From Plantactinospora sp. BC1 (GTDB lineage Bacteria; Actinomycetota; Actinomycetes; Mycobacteriales; Micromonosporaceae): 64,000 nucleotides of DNA. A program made the position numbers and the translations under genes. Positions within the stretch are counted from its first letter, which is position 1. Each line of letters opens with the position of its first letter. The stretch is from positions 2,232,001 to 2,296,000 of the forward strand of contig NZ_CP028158.1 of NCBI RefSeq assembly GCF_003030345.1, in the 5' to 3' direction. This document shows, in pieces, positions 11,401 through 21,254 of the stretch. The notes under the pieces are model-generated. The model was not told where the DNA came from and did no database searches. It saw only the letters and a program-made list of their open reading frames with translations.

Positions 11401-13516
11401 CCCAGAGTTCCCAGACGGAGACGTCGAAGGCGTACGAGTGGAACAGCGGCCAGACGTCGGCGGCGGAGAACCGGTAGTGGGTGTCGCCGACGGTCAGCAG
11501 CCGGAGCACGTTGGCGTGGGTCAGGCAGACGCCCTTCGGCCGCCCCGTCGACCCCGAGGTGTAGATGACGTAGATCAGGTTCTCCGGGCCGGTGAGCGGG
11601 GCCAGGTTCTCCGCCGGCTGCCCCGACAGGTCCTCCTCGTCGAGGTTGACCACGGCACCGTCGGAGAAGCCGGCGACCGTCCCGGCCAGCGACGACTGGG
11701 TCACGATCACCGACGCGCCCGCGTCGCCGACCATGAAACCGAGCCGATCCACCGGCTGCGCCGGATCCAGCGGCAGGTACGCCGCACCGGACTTCAGCAC
11801 CCCGAGCAGGGTCGGGACCAGGTCGATGCCCCGCTCCAGGCAGACCCCGACCAGGGACTCCGGTCCCGCGCCGAGCGCGCGGAGCCGGTGCGCCAGCCGG
11901 TTCGCCCGGGCGTTCACCTCGGCGTACGTCAACGAGACGCCCTCGAAGGTCACCGCGACGGCGTCCGGGGCGGCGGCCACCCGCTCCTCGAAGACCTGGT
12001 GCACGGTCCGGGTCGGCGGCACCGCCTCGATCCGGAACGGGTCGGCGACCCCGGTGACCTCGGCCCGCTCGGCGTCGTCGAGCAGGTCGACCGCCGAGAG
12101 CGCCCGATCCGGGTCGGCGACGACGGCCTGGAGCAGCCGGACCAGGTGCCCGCCGAGGCGGCGCATCGTGGCCCCGTCGAAGAGCGCGGTCGCGTACTCC
12201 AGGTGGGCCCGGAGCCCACCGTCGGCGGCCTCCCGGATCTGGAGCGTCAGGTCGAAGCGGGAGACCTGGGAGAGCGCGTCCAGCGCCGAGACGGTCAGCC
12301 CCGGCATCGCGTACGCCCCGGCGCCCGCCTCGTGCATGGTGAAGGCGACCTGGAACAGCGGGGTACGGGACATGTCCCGCTCCGGCTGGAGTTCGTCGAC
12401 GAGCTGCCCGAACGGCACCTCCTGGTGGTCGAAGGCGGCCAGCACGGTCTGCCGGTTGGCGGCCAGCAGCTCGCCGAAGGTGATGTCGGAGTCCCAGCGG
12501 GCCCGCATCACCAGGCTGTTGATGCCGTACCCGATCAGCTTGGAAAGCTCGGGCCGGTTGCGTCCGGAGACCACCGTGCCGACCGGGATGTCGGTGCCGC
12601 CGGTGTACCGGGACAGCAGCGCCTGGTAGCCGGTGAGCAGCACCATGAACAGGGTGGCGTCGTGCCGCCGGGCGAGGTCCCGGAGCTGCCCGCCGAGCGC
12701 GGCCGGCAGCTCCACCTCGACCACCGCACCGGCCCAGTCCCGGGTCACCGGGCGGGGCCGGTCCGCCGGCAGGTCCAGCGGCGGCACCCCGGCGAGCTGC
12801 TGCCGCCAGTAGTCCAGGTGCCGCTGGTGCTCCGCCTCCGAGCGGTTCCGCTCCCAGGCGGCGTAGTCGGCGTACTGCACCGGCAGCGGGGCGAGGGTGC
12901 TGGGCCGGCCGGCGAGCGCGGCCGCGTACAGCTCGCTGAGTTCCTCGGCGAAGACCCCGACCGACCAGGCGTCGCAGGCGACGTGGTGGAAGACCACGAC
13001 CAGCAGGTGGTCGTCGTCGGCCAGCCGGACCAGCCGGGCCCGGACCGGCCACTGGGTGGCCAGGTCGAACGGGATCGACGGCTCCTCGGCGGCCCGGTCG
13101 AAGCCCCGGCGCTCCCGCTCCGCCTCGGGCAGGTCGGTCAGGTCCGTCACCGCCAGCTCGACCGGCCCGGCCGGGTCGATCACCTGGACCGGCTCGCCGC
13201 CGACCAGCGCGTACCGGGTACGCAGGATCTCGTGCCGGCCGACCAGTTCGGTCAGCGCCCGGCGCAGCGCGGCGGAGTCCAGCGGACCGCGCAGCCGCAG
13301 CGCGAGCGGTACCAGATATTCCCAGCTGCCCGGGTCCAGCCTGCTCAGGAACCACATCTGCTGCTGTCCGAAGGAGAGCGGCAGTGGACCGCTCCGGTCG
13401 ACCCGGGTCAGTGCCGCGCGGCGACCGCCGCGCAGCCGCCCGGCGAGCCGGGCCCGGAGCAGTTCCTCCCGGGCCGCCTCGACACCGCGTTCGATCGTGC
13501 CCTCGACCGTGCTCAT
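2477..13516 (-). CDS. NRPS, C-A-PCP-C-A-PCP-C-A-PCP-C (3679 aa)
   Basis: Central NRPS protein, ATG at 13516 overlapping the stop of the upstream NRPS (ATGA). Approximate domain order: C 45-490 (HHVACDA), A 510-1010, PCP about 1050 (LGGHSIRA), C 1110-1540, A 1560-2060, PCP about 2104, C 2165-2600, A 2620-3120, PCP about 3163, C 3225-3660, then stop. Hand-read A codes are D-V-W-N-V-A-M-V-H (Thr-like) for the first, and D-L-P-K-V-A-E-V-G, identical in the second and third and closest to the Asn code DLTKLGEVG. The last three C domains carry [16 protein letters not shown] and CHAITEGW instead of HHxxxDG, but keep the second His. No epimerisation or methylation domain is visible. The terminal C domain must act on the next protein, which starts with A. 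The second and third A-PCP units are almost identical in DNA sequence. Confidence 0.95.
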   Translation of the reverse strand: MSTVEGTIERGVEAAREELLRARLAGRLRGGRRAALTRVDRSGPLPLSFGQQQMWFLSRLDPGSWEYLVPLALRLRGPLDSAALRRALTELVGRHEILRTRYALVGGEPVQVIDPAGPVELAVTDLTDLPEAERERRGFDRAAEEPSIPFDLATQWPVRARLVRLADDDHLLVVVFHHVACDAWSVGVFAEELSELYAAALAGRPSTLAPLPVQYADYAAWERNRSEAEHQRHLDYWRQQLAGVPPLDLPADRPRPVTRDWAGAVVEVELPAALGGQLRDLARRHDATLFMVLLTGYQALLSRYTGGTDIPVGTVVSGRNRPELSKLIGYGINSLVMRARWDSDITFGELLAANRQTVLAAFDHQEVPFGQLVDELQPERDMSRTPLFQVAFTMHEAGAGAYAMPGLTVSALDALSQVSRFDLTLQIREAADGGLRAHLEYATALFDGATMRRLGGHLVRLLQAVVADPDRALSAVDLLDDAERAEVTGVADPFRIEAVPPTRTVHQVFEERVAAAPDAVAVTFEGVSLTYAEVNARANRLAHRLRALGAGPESLVGVCLERGIDLVPTLLGVLKSGAAYLPLDPAQPVDRLGFMVGDAGASVIVTQSSLAGTVAGFSDGAVVNLDEEDLSGQPAENLAPLTGPENLIYVIYTSGSTGRPKGVCLTHANVLRLLTVGDTHYRFSAADVWPLFHSYAFDVSVWELWGALLYGGRLVVVPREVTRVPDEFLELLVRERVTVLNQTPSAFRSLVGFARDDDPRLAALELRAVVFAGEKLEMAELAPWTDRFGLDRPALLNMYGITETTVHSSFHQVRPQDIGDPGNPVGYPLGDLRIYLLDRYGNLVPVGVPGEIHVGGPGVARGYLKRPELTAQRFVPDPFASEPGARMYRSGDLARRRPDGGLDFLGRIDDQVQIRGYRVELGEIETVLAAYPGVRDAVVVVREDIPGDKRLVGYLVAEGDQVPSPAELREFLARGLPEYMVPAAFVPLEKIPLTANGKLDRRALPAPDRAALSGEQAYVPPRTPVEERVAAIWRSVLGVERVGVHDSFFDLGGHSIRAVALVGELRSIGLDVSVRDVFAHRTVAELCGILDGRSAPAAQERPVAPFELLSAEDRAKVPAGASDAYPLSRVQAGMVVEMLSDGELHAYHNVTSFRIRDEQPFALEALREAARIVVARHEVLRTAIDLTTYSVPMQVVYPTAEMPVGERDLRHLDAAELDRSLREFTAVERADVFDLAQPALMRLHAHVCDDKTWWLSVTECHAIIEGWSHHSLLMEVLDLYREIRDGGTPAEVEPPPVRFADFIGAELRSLASSDDRDYWRDIVGRYARFTLPTGWGDEDAPRESLMLGVPFHDLESDLRKLASRAKASLKTVLLAAHLKVMSQLTAEESFLTGLVLHGRPEVVGADRVYGMYLNSLPFGYDRGARTWLELVARTYAREMEIWPRRRFPMPEIQREFGDGQRLMDVRFSYHDFDQVDRDLVDYMASIDDSPTEFPLAVAVRLGYVTMAVNPRVLSRANGDRMGAMYRAVLEAMAADPEGDARGTFLADEERQRLVVEWNRTTAEPTGPAVPERFVAQMSATPHTVAVECAGQQLTYAELDARANRLSRHLRACGVVPESVVGVLLDRGPELLVAMLAVWKAGGAYVPLDPAHPADRLADMLADAGTRVVVTGSGYADRFPEIPVRVLVDRDAPAIAEQPATPLVVPTDLDRLAYVIFTSGSTGRPKGVAVSHRGLVNHVSWAARELAGRGVGGSALFSSVAFDLVVPNVWAPLVSGQRVWLAGPDLDMADLGRELVAAGPFSFLKLTPGHLEIIGQQAEDAQLAALAEIVVVAGEALPGPVAENWRRILGDGRLVNEYGPTEASVGTCTYPVTRTPDSDVVPIGRPLPGMSMYVLDADLSPVPVGVLGELYVGGVGVARGYVNRPELTAERFVPDPFGSAGSRLYRTGDLVRVLPSGDVEFVGRVDDQVKVHGYRIELGEIRSVLLEHGSVRDAVVVAVGAASDKRLVAYCVPASSGELDVAGLTGHAATRLPEYMVPAAFVVLDALPLNANGKVDRRALPDPDSAVVDAGPVFVGPRTPVEERIASVWCAVLGLERVGVTESFFDLGGHSIRAVALVGKLRAAGFEVAVRDVFQYRTIAELAEKLSGQSVADQSVESGPIAPYALLSAEDRAALPAGVVDAYPLSQVQLGMVVEMLADNDLHAYHNVTSFRLRTEQSFGLDALREAARIVVERHELLRTSFDLTSYSVPMQLVHDTAEIPIGVRDIRQLDAAGRKQAIREFTTAERAKLFDLGVAPLLRFTVHEESDEAWWMSVTVSHPITEGWSHRAMLTELLELYQQIRAGGTPTPATRPAVRYADFIAAELDSLASTEDRDYWRGIVDGYTKLSLPTGWAADPSTPREPYSVTVPVRDLEPELRALATSTRTSLKAVLHAAHLKVMSQLTDEPVFYTGLVCSARPEVDGADKVYGMYLNTLPFAHRRGAATWGELVRQVFDREVELWPHRRYPMPAIQRELADGQRLLDVRFSYQDFDAVDTELVDVESGLGEGATEFGLAVAAMTGSLVLTADTHMLSRPDATRLGAMYRAVLAAMAATGAGGDARQNHLPAEERERLLGEYAVNPTAAPTRTVPELVADVAAAHPDRIAVALGELELDYAELDARANRLARHLRSRGVGPESLVGVLLDRGPDLIATFLAVWKTGGAYVPLDPSFPADRVNTMLTDAGARVVVTRSRHADRFDPTLDCVLVDTERLEIGNRPATPIAEPADLDRLAYVIFTSGSTGRPKGVAVSHRGLVNHVSWAARELAGRGVGGSALFSSVAFDLVVPNVWAPLVSGQRVWLAGPDLDMADLGRELVAAGPFSFLKLTPGHLEIIGQQAEDAQLAALAEIVVVAGEALPGPVAENWRRILGDGRLVNEYGPTEASVGTCTYPVTRTPDSDVVPIGRPLPGMSMYVLDADLSPVPVGVLGELYVGGVGVARGYVNRPELTAERFVPDPFGSAGSRLYRTGDLVRVLPSGDVEFVGRVDDQVKVHGYRIELGEIRSVLLEHGSVRDAVVVAVGAASDKRLVAYCVPASSGELDVAGLTGHAATRLPEYMVPAAFVVLDALPLNANGKVDRRALPDPDSAVVDAGPVFVGPRTPVEERIASVWCAVLGLERVGVTESFFDLGGHSIRAVALVGKLRAAGFEVAVRDVFQYRTIAELAEKLSGQSVADQSVESGPIAPYALLSAEDRAALPAGVVDAYPLSQVQLGMVVEMLGGVGGNRYHNTSFFRIRDEQPFQPEALREAARIVVGRHELLRTSFDLTSYSVPMQLVHDTAEMPVEVCDVRHLDDPGREQALHDLIARERANLFDLADPPLLRMAGFVEGDDAWRLGFTQCHAITEGWSQQSLLMEVLDLYRQLAAGREPEPVVAPGVRYADFIAAELDSLASTEDRDYWQGIVTRHARFTLPAGWGGAADEAGSFRVPVGFPDLEPGLRALATATRTSMKAVLHAAHLKVMSQLTDEPAFFTGLVCSARPEIDGAEKVYGMYLNTLPFPHDRTAGTWGDLVRQVFDREVELWPHRRYPMPAIQRRLGGRQLIEVMFSYQDFHQVDTDLVDVRAGAGDAANEFALAVSTGPGHLMLRVRRSALTPENAERVVAMYRTVLESMAAGADGDARATYVPAGELDAVLTDWNDTAVEW
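3765..5211. repeat. 1.45-kb near-identical duplication, downstream copy (A-PCP of module 5)
   Basis: This block is nearly identical to 6942-8388 (constant offset 3177 bp). Only two differences were seen, at 5147 and 5173. It spans most of the adenylation domain from just after the TSGSTG loop, the whole carrier domain and the first residues of the next C domain. Similarity drops abruptly at both ends. Confidence 0.92.
6942..8388. repeat. 1.45-kb near-identical duplication, upstream copy (A-PCP of module 4)
   Basis: Partner of 3765-5211. The near-identity at synonymous sites, beside clearly diverged flanking C and N-terminal A sequence, indicates recent duplication or gene conversion. Both modules should therefore load the same amino acid. 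Confidence 0.92.
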
Positions 13517-16500
13517 ACCTCTTGCTCCTTCAGCAACGCCAGGCCGGCCAGCAGGTCGGACTCGGAAAGCTCGTCGATCTCGGCGCGGATCCGCTCCTCG
13601 ACCGCCTCGGCGATCCGCGCGATCGTGGGCCGTTCGAAGACGGTCCGCACCGGTAGGTCGATCTCGAACTCCTCCTGGATCCGGGAGGCCAGCCGGACCG
13701 CGAGGATCGAGTGGCCGCCGACGGTGAAGAAGTTCGTCTGGGTACCGGCGTCGACGTCGAGCAGCTCGGCCCAGATCTCGGCGATCCGCTCCTCGACCGG
13801 ACCCTGCGGTGCGACGTAGCCCGCCGCGTCCACCTCGGCGACCGTCCGGGCCGGGGTCGGCAGCGCGCGACGGTCGAGCTTGCCGTTGGGGGTCAGCGGA
13901 ATCTTCTCCAGCGGCACGAAGACGCCCGGCACCATGTAGTCGGGCAGCCGGCTGCCGCAGTAGCCGACCAGGTCGGGGACGAGCGGCGGGTCGTCGGCGT
14001 CGGGTACGTAGTAGGCGACGACCCTCGGCTGGCCCGGCTCCGGCTCGTCGGTCAGCACGACCGCGTTCCGGACGCCGGGGTGCGCGGCGAGCACGGTCTC
14101 GATCTCGCCCAGCTCGACCCGGTAGCCGCGGATCTGCACCTGGTGGTCGATCCGGCCGAGGAAGTCGAGCCCGCCGTCGGGGCGGCGCCGGGCCAGGTCG
14201 CCGCTGCGGTACATCCTGGCCCCCGGCTCGGCCGCGAACGGGTCCGGCACGAACCGCTGCGCGGTCAGCTCCGGCCGGTTCAGGTAGCCCCGGGCCACCG
14301 CCGGACCGCCGACGTGGATCTCGCCGGGGACCCCGACCGGGACCAGGTTGCCGTAGCCGTCCAGCAGGTAGATCCGGGAGTCGCTCAGCGGATAGCCGAT
14401 CGGGTTGCCGGAACCGGTGATGTCCTGCGGACGTACCAGGTGGTAGGTGGAGTGCACCGTCGTCTCGGTGATGCCGTACATGTTGACCAGTGCCGGACGC
14501 TCACCGAACCGGGCCATCCAGGGGGCCAGCTCGGCCATCTCCAGCTTCTCGCCGGCGAAGACCACGGCCCGCAGCGACAGCCGGTCCAGCCGGGGGTTGC
14601 CGTCCCGGGCGAACCCGACCATGGCGCGGAACGCCGACGGGGTCTGGCTGAGCACGGTGACCCGCTCGGTGACCAGCAGCTCCAGGAACTCGTCCGGCAG
14701 CCGGGTCACCTCGCGCGGCACCACCACCAGCCGGCCGCCGTAGGCCAGCGCGCCCCAGAGTTCCCAGACGGAGACGTCGAAGGCGTACGAGTGGAACAGC
14801 GTCCACACGTCGTCGGCGGAGAAGCCGTACTGCGGGTGGGTGGTGGTGAAGAGCCGGAGCACGTTGGCGTGGCTCAGGCAGACGCCCTTCGGCCGCCCCG
14901 TCGACCCCGAGGTGTAGATCACGTAGATCAGGTCCTCGGGGTGCGAGACCGGCGTCGGGTTCGCCACCGGCTGCCCCGACAGGTCCTCCCGGTCGAGCAC
15001 CAGCAGGTCGCCGTCGAAGAACCCGGAGACCGTGCCGACCAGCGACGACTGCGTCACGACCACCGGAGCACCCGCGTCGTCGACCATGAGGCCGAGCCGG
15101 TCCACCGGCTGCGCCGGATCCAGCGGCAGGTACGCCGCACCGGACTTCAGCACTCCGATCAGGGTCGGGACCAGGTCGATCCCGCGCTCCAGGCAGACGC
15201 CGACCAGCGAGCCGGGCCCGATCCCGCCGGCCCGCAGCCGGTGTGCCAGCCGGTTCGCCCGGGCGTTCACCTCGGCGTACGTCAACGAGACGTCCTGGAA
15301 GGTCACCGCCACCGCCTCCGGGGCGAGCAGCACCCGCTCCTCGAAGACCTGGTGCAGGCAGCGGTCCGGGGCACCGGTGCGGAACGGGTCGATCCGGCCG
15401 GTGCCGACCAGCTCGTCGACCGGGTCGAGGAAGTCCACCGCGCCGAGCCGCAGCTCCGGGTCGGCGGTGACCGCCTGGAGCAGCCGGACCAGGTGGCCGC
15501 CCATCCGGTCCACCGTGGAGCGGTCGAAGAGCGCGGTCGCGTACTCCAGGGCGCCGAGCATCGCGCCGTCTTCCTGCACCCGGACGAAGAGCGTCAGGTC
15601 GGTCTTGGCGATCTGCCACGCCTCGGTGAACGCGGCCAGGTCGTCGGCGCGCACCGCACCGCCGGTCAGCCCCTCGTCGTGCAGGTCGAAGGCGACCTGG
15701 AACAGCGGGGTACGGGACATGTCCCGGTCCGGCTGGAGGTCGTCGACGAGCTGCTCGAACGGCAGCGTCTGGTGCGCGAACGCGGCCCGGCAGACCTCCC
15801 GGGTCGCCTCCAGCGCCTCGCCGAACCGCATCCCGGCGGTCAGGTTCGGCCGCAGCACCAGCGAGTTGAGGAAGAAGCCGACCATCTCCTCCAGCTCGGG
15901 CCGGTTGCGGCCGGCCACCGGAGTGCCGACGGCGACGTCCCAGCGTCCGGCGTACCGGGCGAGGAGCGTGCTGAACGCGGTCAGCATCGTCATGTACGGC
16001 GAGGCGCCGTACCGCCGGCCGAGGTCACGGATCGCGGCGGCGAGGTCGGTCGGGATGGTGAACGGGGCGAGCGCGCCCGACGGGTCGCGGCGGGCCGGTC
16101 GGGGCCGGTCGGTCGGCAGGTCCAGCGGGCCGAGCCCGTCCAGGGTCTTCCGCCAGTACGCCAGCTCCGCCGCCAGCACCTCCTCGGTCAGCCAGCCCTG
16201 CTGCCAGCTCGCGAAGTCGGGGTACTGGATCGGCTGCTCCGGCAGTTCCGGGGCGCGGCCGGCAACCGTCGCCGCGCAGAGTTCCCGCAGCTCCCGCTCC
16301 AGCACCACCGACGACCAGCCGTCGCAGGCGATGTGGTGCAGGGTGAGCAGCAGCACCGACTCGCCGGCCGGGGTACGCCCGGCCGTGGCCGGGATCCGCA
16401 CCGAGGTCGGCGGGGCCGGCGTCGGCGTACCCGGGAAGCGGACCAGCAGCGCCCGCCAGACCGGGCCGGTGGCCAGGTCGAAGCCGCGCTCGAACTCGCC

Positions 16501-18639
16501 GCGGAACACCGTCTCCAGGTCGGCGGCGTCGGCCTCGACCACCCGCAGCTCGACCGGGCCGGGCGCGTCGACCACCTGGCGGGGCTCGCCACCGAACTCG
16601 ACGTAGCGGGTGCGGAGGATCTCGTGCCGCCCGGCCAGCGCGTCCAGCGCCCGCCGGACCGTGCTCTGGCTGACCTCCCTGCCGAGCCGGACGAAGAGCG
16701 GGGCGACCCACTCGGTGTTGCCCGGCTCCAGCCGGTCCAGGAACCAGAGCCGGCGCTGCCCGAACGACAGCGGCAGCGGCCCGGTCCGGGGCACCGGGAC
16801 GATCGGCGGGCCGTCGTCGGAGGGCACCGAGATCAGCTTCGCCTGCTGCTCGACGGTGGGTGCGGTGAAGAGGCCGCGCAGCGGTACCTTGCTGCCGGAG
16901 GCCGCCCGGAGCTGGTTGGCGAGCCGGGTGAGCAGCAGCGAGGAGCCGCCGAGCGAGAAGAAGTCGTCGTGCGCGCCGACCCGGTCCACCCTGAGCAGTT
17001 CCGCCCAGGAGCGGGCGACCAGCCGCTCGGCGGCGGTGCGCGGCGCCACGTACGGCGGGCGGCCGTCCTCGGCGCCGATCTCCGGGGCCGGCAGTGCGGC
17101 CCGGTCCACCTTGCCGCTGCTGTTCAGCGGGAACTCGGGCAGGGCCACGAAGGCGGCCGGGATCATCGGGTCGGGCAGCCGGTCCCGGAGGAAGGTACGC
17201 AGCCGGTCGGCGGTCGGCACCCGCTCGCCGGTGACGTACCCGACGAGCCGCTTGCCGCCCTCGGCGGTCTCCACGGCCAACACCACGGCGGCGTCGACGT
17301 CCGGGTTGGCGACCAGTGCGGACTCCACCTCGCCGGGCTCGATCCGGACGCCGTTCACCTTCACCTGGTGGTCGAGCCGCCCGATGTACTCCAGGGTCGC
17401 GTCGGTCCGCCACCGCACCAGGTCGCCGGTGCGGTAGAGCCGGGACCCCGGCGGCCCGTACGGGTCGGGGACGAACTTCTCGGCGGTCAGCTCCGGCCGG
17501 CCGAGGTAGCCCCGGGCCACCCCGACCCCGCCGGCGTGCAGTTCACCGGCGACCCCGACCGGCACCGGGTCCCCGTTCGGGTCGAGCACCAGCACCCGGA
17601 GGTTGGCCAGGGGCCGGCCGATCGGCACCGGGCCGGTCGGCAGCGCCGGGTCGTACGGGTGCGCGGTCACGTCGATGGCGCACTCGGTCGGCCCGTACGT
17701 GTTCCAGAGGGTGACCTTGAGTCCGTCGGTGAGCCGCCGGCACAGCTCGGCGTGCAGCGGCTCGCCGGCCGAGAAGAGCAGTCGCAGCGAGGTGCAGTCC
17801 CGCCAGCCCGGATCGTCGGCGACCAGCCGGAGCACCGACGGCACGCCCTGGAAGACGGTGACGCCGTACCGGCTGATCGCCCGGACCAGTGCCGCCGGGT
17901 CGCGCTCGGCGCCGACCGGGGCGAGCACCACCGCACCGCCGCTGACCAGCGGGGCGAAGAACTCCCAGCAGGCAGCGTCGAAGGTCAGCGCGGTCTTCTG
18001 CAACACCCGGTCGGCCGGGCCGAGGCCGTGCTGCCGGACCGCCCAGTCGACCCGGTTGGCGATCGCCGCGTGGCTGATCATGACGCCCTTGGGCCGGCCG
18101 GTGGAGCCGGAGGTGTAGATCGCGTAGGCGAGGTCGTCCCCGGTCGCCGGGTTGACCGGCGCCTCGTCGGGCAGCCCGGCGAGTTCGGCGGCGATGTCGT
18201 CGAGGTGGAGCACCCGGGCGCCGGTGCCGGCCACCAGCTCGGCGTGGGCCGAGCCGGTGAGCACGATCCCGGCGCCGGTGTCGGTCAGCACCCAGGTCGC
18301 CCAGTCCCGAGGGTGGTCCGGGCTCAGCGGCAGGTAGCCGGCACCCGCCTTCCAGACGCCGAGCAGCGCGACGACCAGGTCGACGCCGCGGGGCAGGCAG
18401 ACCCCGACCAGCGTGTCGGGCCCGGCACCGAGGCCGCGCAGGTACCGGGCCAGCCGGTTGGCCCGGCGGTCCAGTTCGGCGTACGTCACCTCGACGTCGC
18501 CGGCCAGCACGGCGACCGCGTCGGGCGTGGCCGCCACCTGGCGGGCGACCAGCGCCGGCAGGATGTTGGCGGACCCGGCGACGCTCGCCGGCCCGCTGGA
18601 GTCGCCGACCAGGTCAGTCCGGCTTCGATCGGGGTTCAT
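13513..18639 (-). CDS. NRPS, A-PCP-C-A-PCP initiating protein (1708 aa)
   Basis: First NRPS protein of the line, ATG at 18639, 29 bp after the MbtH stop. It begins directly with an adenylation domain (about 30-530; [11 protein letters not shown] near 174), without a C domain, then PCP (LGGSSLLL near 561), C (about 640-1080; HHIACDG near 768), A (about 1100-1600) and PCP (VGGHSILAV near 1640). Hand-read codes: first A D-A-W-Q-F-A-T-I-D, nearest the Gln code DAWQFGLID; second A D-V-W-S-V-A-M-V-H, Thr-like but not an exact match to a code I know. The missing N-terminal C domain is most simply supplied in trans by the free-standing C protein at 24602-26089, which would join the fatty acyl group to residue 1. 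The stop overlaps the next NRPS start, so the proteins are translationally coupled. Confidence 0.95.
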   Translation of the reverse strand: MNPDRSRTDLVGDSSGPASVAGSANILPALVARQVAATPDAVAVLAGDVEVTYAELDRRANRLARYLRGLGAGPDTLVGVCLPRGVDLVVALLGVWKAGAGYLPLSPDHPRDWATWVLTDTGAGIVLTGSAHAELVAGTGARVLHLDDIAAELAGLPDEAPVNPATGDDLAYAIYTSGSTGRPKGVMISHAAIANRVDWAVRQHGLGPADRVLQKTALTFDAACWEFFAPLVSGGAVVLAPVGAERDPAALVRAISRYGVTVFQGVPSVLRLVADDPGWRDCTSLRLLFSAGEPLHAELCRRLTDGLKVTLWNTYGPTECAIDVTAHPYDPALPTGPVPIGRPLANLRVLVLDPNGDPVPVGVAGELHAGGVGVARGYLGRPELTAEKFVPDPYGPPGSRLYRTGDLVRWRTDATLEYIGRLDHQVKVNGVRIEPGEVESALVANPDVDAAVVLAVETAEGGKRLVGYVTGERVPTADRLRTFLRDRLPDPMIPAAFVALPEFPLNSSGKVDRAALPAPEIGAEDGRPPYVAPRTAAERLVARSWAELLRVDRVGAHDDFFSLGGSSLLLTRLANQLRAASGSKVPLRGLFTAPTVEQQAKLISVPSDDGPPIVPVPRTGPLPLSFGQRRLWFLDRLEPGNTEWVAPLFVRLGREVSQSTVRRALDALAGRHEILRTRYVEFGGEPRQVVDAPGPVELRVVEADAADLETVFRGEFERGFDLATGPVWRALLVRFPGTPTPAPPTSVRIPATAGRTPAGESVLLLTLHHIACDGWSSVVLERELRELCAATVAGRAPELPEQPIQYPDFASWQQGWLTEEVLAAELAYWRKTLDGLGPLDLPTDRPRPARRDPSGALAPFTIPTDLAAAIRDLGRRYGASPYMTMLTAFSTLLARYAGRWDVAVGTPVAGRNRPELEEMVGFFLNSLVLRPNLTAGMRFGEALEATREVCRAAFAHQTLPFEQLVDDLQPDRDMSRTPLFQVAFDLHDEGLTGGAVRADDLAAFTEAWQIAKTDLTLFVRVQEDGAMLGALEYATALFDRSTVDRMGGHLVRLLQAVTADPELRLGAVDFLDPVDELVGTGRIDPFRTGAPDRCLHQVFEERVLLAPEAVAVTFQDVSLTYAEVNARANRLAHRLRAGGIGPGSLVGVCLERGIDLVPTLIGVLKSGAAYLPLDPAQPVDRLGLMVDDAGAPVVVTQSSLVGTVSGFFDGDLLVLDREDLSGQPVANPTPVSHPEDLIYVIYTSGSTGRPKGVCLSHANVLRLFTTTHPQYGFSADDVWTLFHSYAFDVSVWELWGALAYGGRLVVVPREVTRLPDEFLELLVTERVTVLSQTPSAFRAMVGFARDGNPRLDRLSLRAVVFAGEKLEMAELAPWMARFGERPALVNMYGITETTVHSTYHLVRPQDITGSGNPIGYPLSDSRIYLLDGYGNLVPVGVPGEIHVGGPAVARGYLNRPELTAQRFVPDPFAAEPGARMYRSGDLARRRPDGGLDFLGRIDHQVQIRGYRVELGEIETVLAAHPGVRNAVVLTDEPEPGQPRVVAYYVPDADDPPLVPDLVGYCGSRLPDYMVPGVFVPLEKIPLTPNGKLDRRALPTPARTVAEVDAAGYVAPQGPVEERIAEIWAELLDVDAGTQTNFFTVGGHSILAVRLASRIQEEFEIDLPVRTVFERPTIARIAEAVEERIRAEIDELSESDLLAGLALLKEQEV

Positions 18640-18668
18640 GGGTGCTCCTCACCTCGTTGCGGGGGCGG

Positions 18669-18884
18669 TCAGCTCTGCGCTGCCGCCATCCGCTGGCGCA
18701 GGCTCAGCGGGCGCATGTCGGTCCAGACCTCGCCGATCCGGGCGAGGCAGTCGGCACGCGGGCCCTCGGTGCCCTCGGCGTGCCAGCCCGCCGGCAGATC
18801 CCGGTCGGCGGGCCAGATGGAGTACTGCTCCTCGTCGTTGCGGACCACCCGGTACACCCGGTCGTCGGTCTGCTCGTCAGCCAT
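18669..18884 (-). CDS. mbtH: MbtH-like protein (71 aa)
   Basis: Small NRPS accessory protein that binds adenylation domains and supports their folding and activity. The family signature is present: an N-terminal [15 protein letters not shown] block, then PAGWHAEG and a C-terminal [10 protein letters not shown] block. It starts at ATG 18884 behind an AAGGAG-type ribosome binding site and lies between sbnB and the first NRPS gene, as is usual for MbtH genes. It is the only MbtH gene in the window, so it probably serves all six adenylation domains. Confidence 0.97.
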   Translation of the reverse strand: MADEQTDDRVYRVVRNDEEQYSIWPADRDLPAGWHAEGTEGPRADCLARIGEVWTDMRPLSLRQRMAAAQS

Positions 18885-18926
18885 CGGAACTCCTTGTGGT
18901 TGGTCGAGGCTCCGGCCGGGGCCGGA

Positions 18927-19943
18927 TCACCTGGGATAGGCGGTGCCGCCGGTGGCGGGCAGGAAGTCGTCGACGCGGATGCCGAGGCCCCGCTCGACGG
19001 CGGCGGCCCGGACGAACTCCGCGAGGGCGATGTCCAGGGCGCCGAGGCCGAACGGCGAGAAGACCACCATCCGGCCGGGATCGCGGCGGAAGCCGCCGGT
19101 GCCGCGCAGGATCTGACCGATCGGCGCGTCGATGAAGTCGCGGTGCCCGACCTGCTGTTCGGTCAGGTGCAGCGAGGTCCGTTCCCGGCAGACGTGGTCG
19201 ACGTCGTCGACCACGTTCTGGCTGGCCAGGATCGTCGCCGGGGTCAGGTCGCGCAGCGAGACGTGCAGCACGAGCGTGCCGGGGCGGGCCGGGCCGAGGT
19301 CGAGGTGCGGCTCGGCCGCCGTGGTGGCGATCGAGACCAGGTCGTGCGCCGCGACGGCCCGGCCGGCGTCGGCGGCCAGCGTCACGTGCAGGGTCGGCGA
19401 GAGGTCCGCGCACTGCCGGGCGAACGCCGCCGCCCGGGTGCAGTCGCTGTCGAAGAGGGTCACCTCGGTCAGCGTCGGCAGCGCGGCGAGCAGGAAGCGC
19501 AGCACCTCGAGGTTGATCACGCCGCAGCCGATCAGCGTCACCCCGCTCGGCCCGGGCTCGCGGACCAGCAGCCGGGCCGCCAGCGCGGCACTGGCCGCGG
19601 TCCGCTTGGCGGAGATCACCGAGCCTTCGAGCAGCGCCGTCGGCGCTCCGGTGTCCAGGTCGTTGATCACGATCGAGGCGCTGGCCCGGGCCAGCCCGGA
19701 GGCGATGTTCCCCGGCCAGGAGGCGATCCACTTCATCCCGGCGGCCGGCGACTTCCCGCCGACGTACGCGGGCAGCCCGATGATCCGGTTGCGCGGCTGG
19801 TCGGGAAAGCGGAGGAAGATCGAGTGCGGTACCGCGGTGGCACCCTCGTCGTGCAACCGGTACGCCTCGCCGACCAGCTCGATCAGCGCGAGTTCGCGCT
19901 CGGCGAGGATCTGCCGCACGTCGTCATGTCGAAGGATCAGCAT
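18927..19943 (-). CDS. sbnB: SbnB-like N-((2S)-2-amino-2-carboxyethyl)-L-glutamate dehydrogenase
   Basis: Protein of 338 aa of the ornithine cyclodeaminase/mu-crystallin family. It has an N-terminal substrate domain and a central NAD-binding Rossmann segment (VTLIGCGVINLEVL near residue 135-150). In the staphyloferrin B pathway SbnB oxidatively cleaves the SbnA product to L-2,3-diaminopropionate and 2-oxoglutarate. It lies 9 bp downstream of an SbnA homologue, and that pairing is the reason to prefer SbnB over ornithine cyclodeaminase. The role here is to supply diaminopropionate to the NRPS. Confidence 0.88.
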   Translation of the reverse strand: MLILRHDDVRQILAERELALIELVGEAYRLHDEGATAVPHSIFLRFPDQPRNRIIGLPAYVGGKSPAAGMKWIASWPGNIASGLARASASIVINDLDTGAPTALLEGSVISAKRTAASAALAARLLVREPGPSGVTLIGCGVINLEVLRFLLAALPTLTEVTLFDSDCTRAAAFARQCADLSPTLHVTLAADAGRAVAAHDLVSIATTAAEPHLDLGPARPGTLVLHVSLRDLTPATILASQNVVDDVDHVCRERTSLHLTEQQVGHRDFIDAPIGQILRGTGGFRRDPGRMVVFSPFGLGALDIALAEFVRAAAVERGLGIRVDDFLPATGGTAYPR

Positions 19944-19952
19944 CAGGCCTGA

Positions 19953-21044
19953 TCACCCACCGGAGGCTTCCTTCCAGAGGTGCGAAACTTCACCGAAGCG
20001 GCTCCGTACCCAGTCGTCGGAATAGATCGTGTCGAGGTAGCGGTCGCCACCGTCGGGGAAGATGAGCACGCACTTCGCGTCCTCGGGGATGCTCGGAACG
20101 CGCCGCTCCAGGGCCGCCACGGTGGCCCCGGAGGAGCCGCCGGCCAGGATCGCCTCCCGGGCGGTGAGCCGGCGGCAGGCGGCGACGCACTCCAGGTCGG
20201 TCACGTGGATGACCTCGTCGGCGGCGTCCGGGTCGAAGAGTCCCGGCCGCAGCGACGCGCCGTGCCCGGGAAGCAGCCGCTCGATCGGCTGCTGCCCCTC
20301 GAAGATCATGCTGCCGACCGCGTCGACCGCGACGATCTTCGTGTTCAGCCCGTGCTGCCGGACGTAGTCCGCGCAACCGCGCAGGGTGCCGCAGGAGCTG
20401 ACCGCGCAGAACAGGTAGTCGACGGAACCGTCGAGCGCCTCGACGATCTCGGCCATCGTCTGCCGGTGCGCGACCGGGTTGAGCGGGTTCGCGTACTGGT
20501 TGGGCCAGAACGCGTGCGGGGTGTTCGAGACCAGTTCGCGGACCCGGCGTACCCGCACCGGCAGATACTCGCCGCTGTCGGGATCGGGCCGGTTCACCAC
20601 CTCGACCGACGCCTGGTACGCCCGCAGTATCGCGAGGTTCTGTTCGGTCGTCTTCGCGTCCACGACGCAGACGAACCGGAGCCCGAAATACCGGCAGATC
20701 TGGGCGAGCCCGACGGCCAGGTTTCCCGAGCTCGACTCGACCACCACCGACCGGCCCGGCTGGAGTTCGCCGCTGCGGATTTTCTCCAACAGCATGCTCA
20801 GCGCGGTCCGGTCCTTGACGCTGCCGCCGGGATTGAAGCGCTCCAGCTTGGCGAACACCTTGATTCGAGAATCGGGGACCAGGCGTTCGAGTTCCACCAG
20901 GGGTGTGTTCCCGACGGCCGCGAGGATGCCCTTCAGCGCGTGCGGTGAACCTTTTTCAACCTCCCCTTGAGGTTGGTCGTGGCCGCCGGTGAGAGCCGGC
21001 GTGCAGGCGCCGTGCTCTCCAGGTCGTAAAAGGTCCATTGGCAC
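19953..21044 (-). CDS. sbnA: SbnA-like PLP synthase of the 2,3-diaminopropionate pathway
   Basis: Fold-type II PLP enzyme (cysteine synthase family, 363 aa). The Schiff-base lysine is in NPGGSVKDRTA (K77), followed by the ESSSGNLAVGLA substrate loop and a GGSSGATVAA phosphate-binding loop. SbnA joins O-phospho-L-serine and L-glutamate to give N-(2-amino-2-carboxyethyl)-glutamate. I take the GTG at 21044 because GAAGGGAAA lies 6-7 bases before it; the ATG at 21038 has poorer spacing. About 30 extra N-terminal residues precede the conserved domain. It is the first gene of the sbnA-sbnB-mbtH-NRPS operon and has its own SARP-type promoter. Confidence 0.88.
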   Translation of the reverse strand: MPMDLLRPGEHGACTPALTGGHDQPQGEVEKGSPHALKGILAAVGNTPLVELERLVPDSRIKVFAKLERFNPGGSVKDRTALSMLLEKIRSGELQPGRSVVVESSSGNLAVGLAQICRYFGLRFVCVVDAKTTEQNLAILRAYQASVEVVNRPDPDSGEYLPVRVRRVRELVSNTPHAFWPNQYANPLNPVAHRQTMAEIVEALDGSVDYLFCAVSSCGTLRGCADYVRQHGLNTKIVAVDAVGSMIFEGQQPIERLLPGHGASLRPGLFDPDAADEVIHVTDLECVAACRRLTAREAILAGGSSGATVAALERRVPSIPEDAKCVLIFPDGGDRYLDTIYSDDWVRSRFGEVSHLWKEASGG

Positions 21045-21139
21045 GGCTTTCCCTTCGCGGGTCAGTTACGTTCCCCGGAAACGTCACCCCAGGTGCCGTT
21101 CCCACGGTTGGCGCCGGCCTGCTTTCTCGGCTCCTAGTC

Positions 21140-21182
21140 ATCCTGCGACCCGCGGCTATACCAGCCCCATATCGAAACTATC
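21140..21182 (-). promoter_or_regulatory. SARP-type promoter of the sbnA-NRPS operon
   Basis: On the minus strand three pentamers are phased exactly 11 bp apart: GATAG (21182-21178), TATGG (21171-21167) and TATAG (21160-21156). A CAGGAT -10 hexamer follows at 21145-21140, 8 bp after the heptamer TATAGCC. The same architecture is found at 31824-31855 and 48389-48442. It lies 96-138 bp upstream of the sbnA start. Confidence 0.72.
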
Positions 21183-21194
21183 TTCGAAAACGAA

Positions 21195-21234
21195 CCGGGC
21201 TCCGCCACCTGAGGAAACAGGTGACGGAGCCCGG
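21195..21234 (-). terminator. Intrinsic terminator-like hairpin after the ABC exporter operon
   Basis: A near-perfect inverted repeat (arms CGGGCTCCG-CCACCTG and CAGGTG-A-CGGAGCCCG, loop AGGAAA) lies 20 bp downstream of the exporter permease stop and before the sbnA promoter. It would separate the two transcription units. There is no long U run, which is common in actinomycetes. Confidence 0.7.
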
Positions 21235-21254
21235 AAAGGGTCCGATGTGGGCGG

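Noticed and set aside
2477-13516. Reading the EGW domains as epimerisation domains
   Set aside because: Each is the only domain between a PCP and the next A, so without condensation activity the line could not work, and their N-terminal YPLSxxQxGM motif is of the C type.
13513-18639. First adenylation domain as a starter module that loads the fatty acid
   Set aside because: It has an amino-acid-type pocket beginning with Asp235 and is preceded genetically by a separate FAAL, ACP and C domain that supply the acyl group.
2663-18939. Very long open frames on the plus strand opposite the NRPS genes (up to 1742 codons)
   Set aside because: They are antisense shadows of high-GC coding DNA: no conserved domains, His/Arg/Pro-rich composition, no ribosome binding sites, and the minus strand encodes complete NRPS domains.
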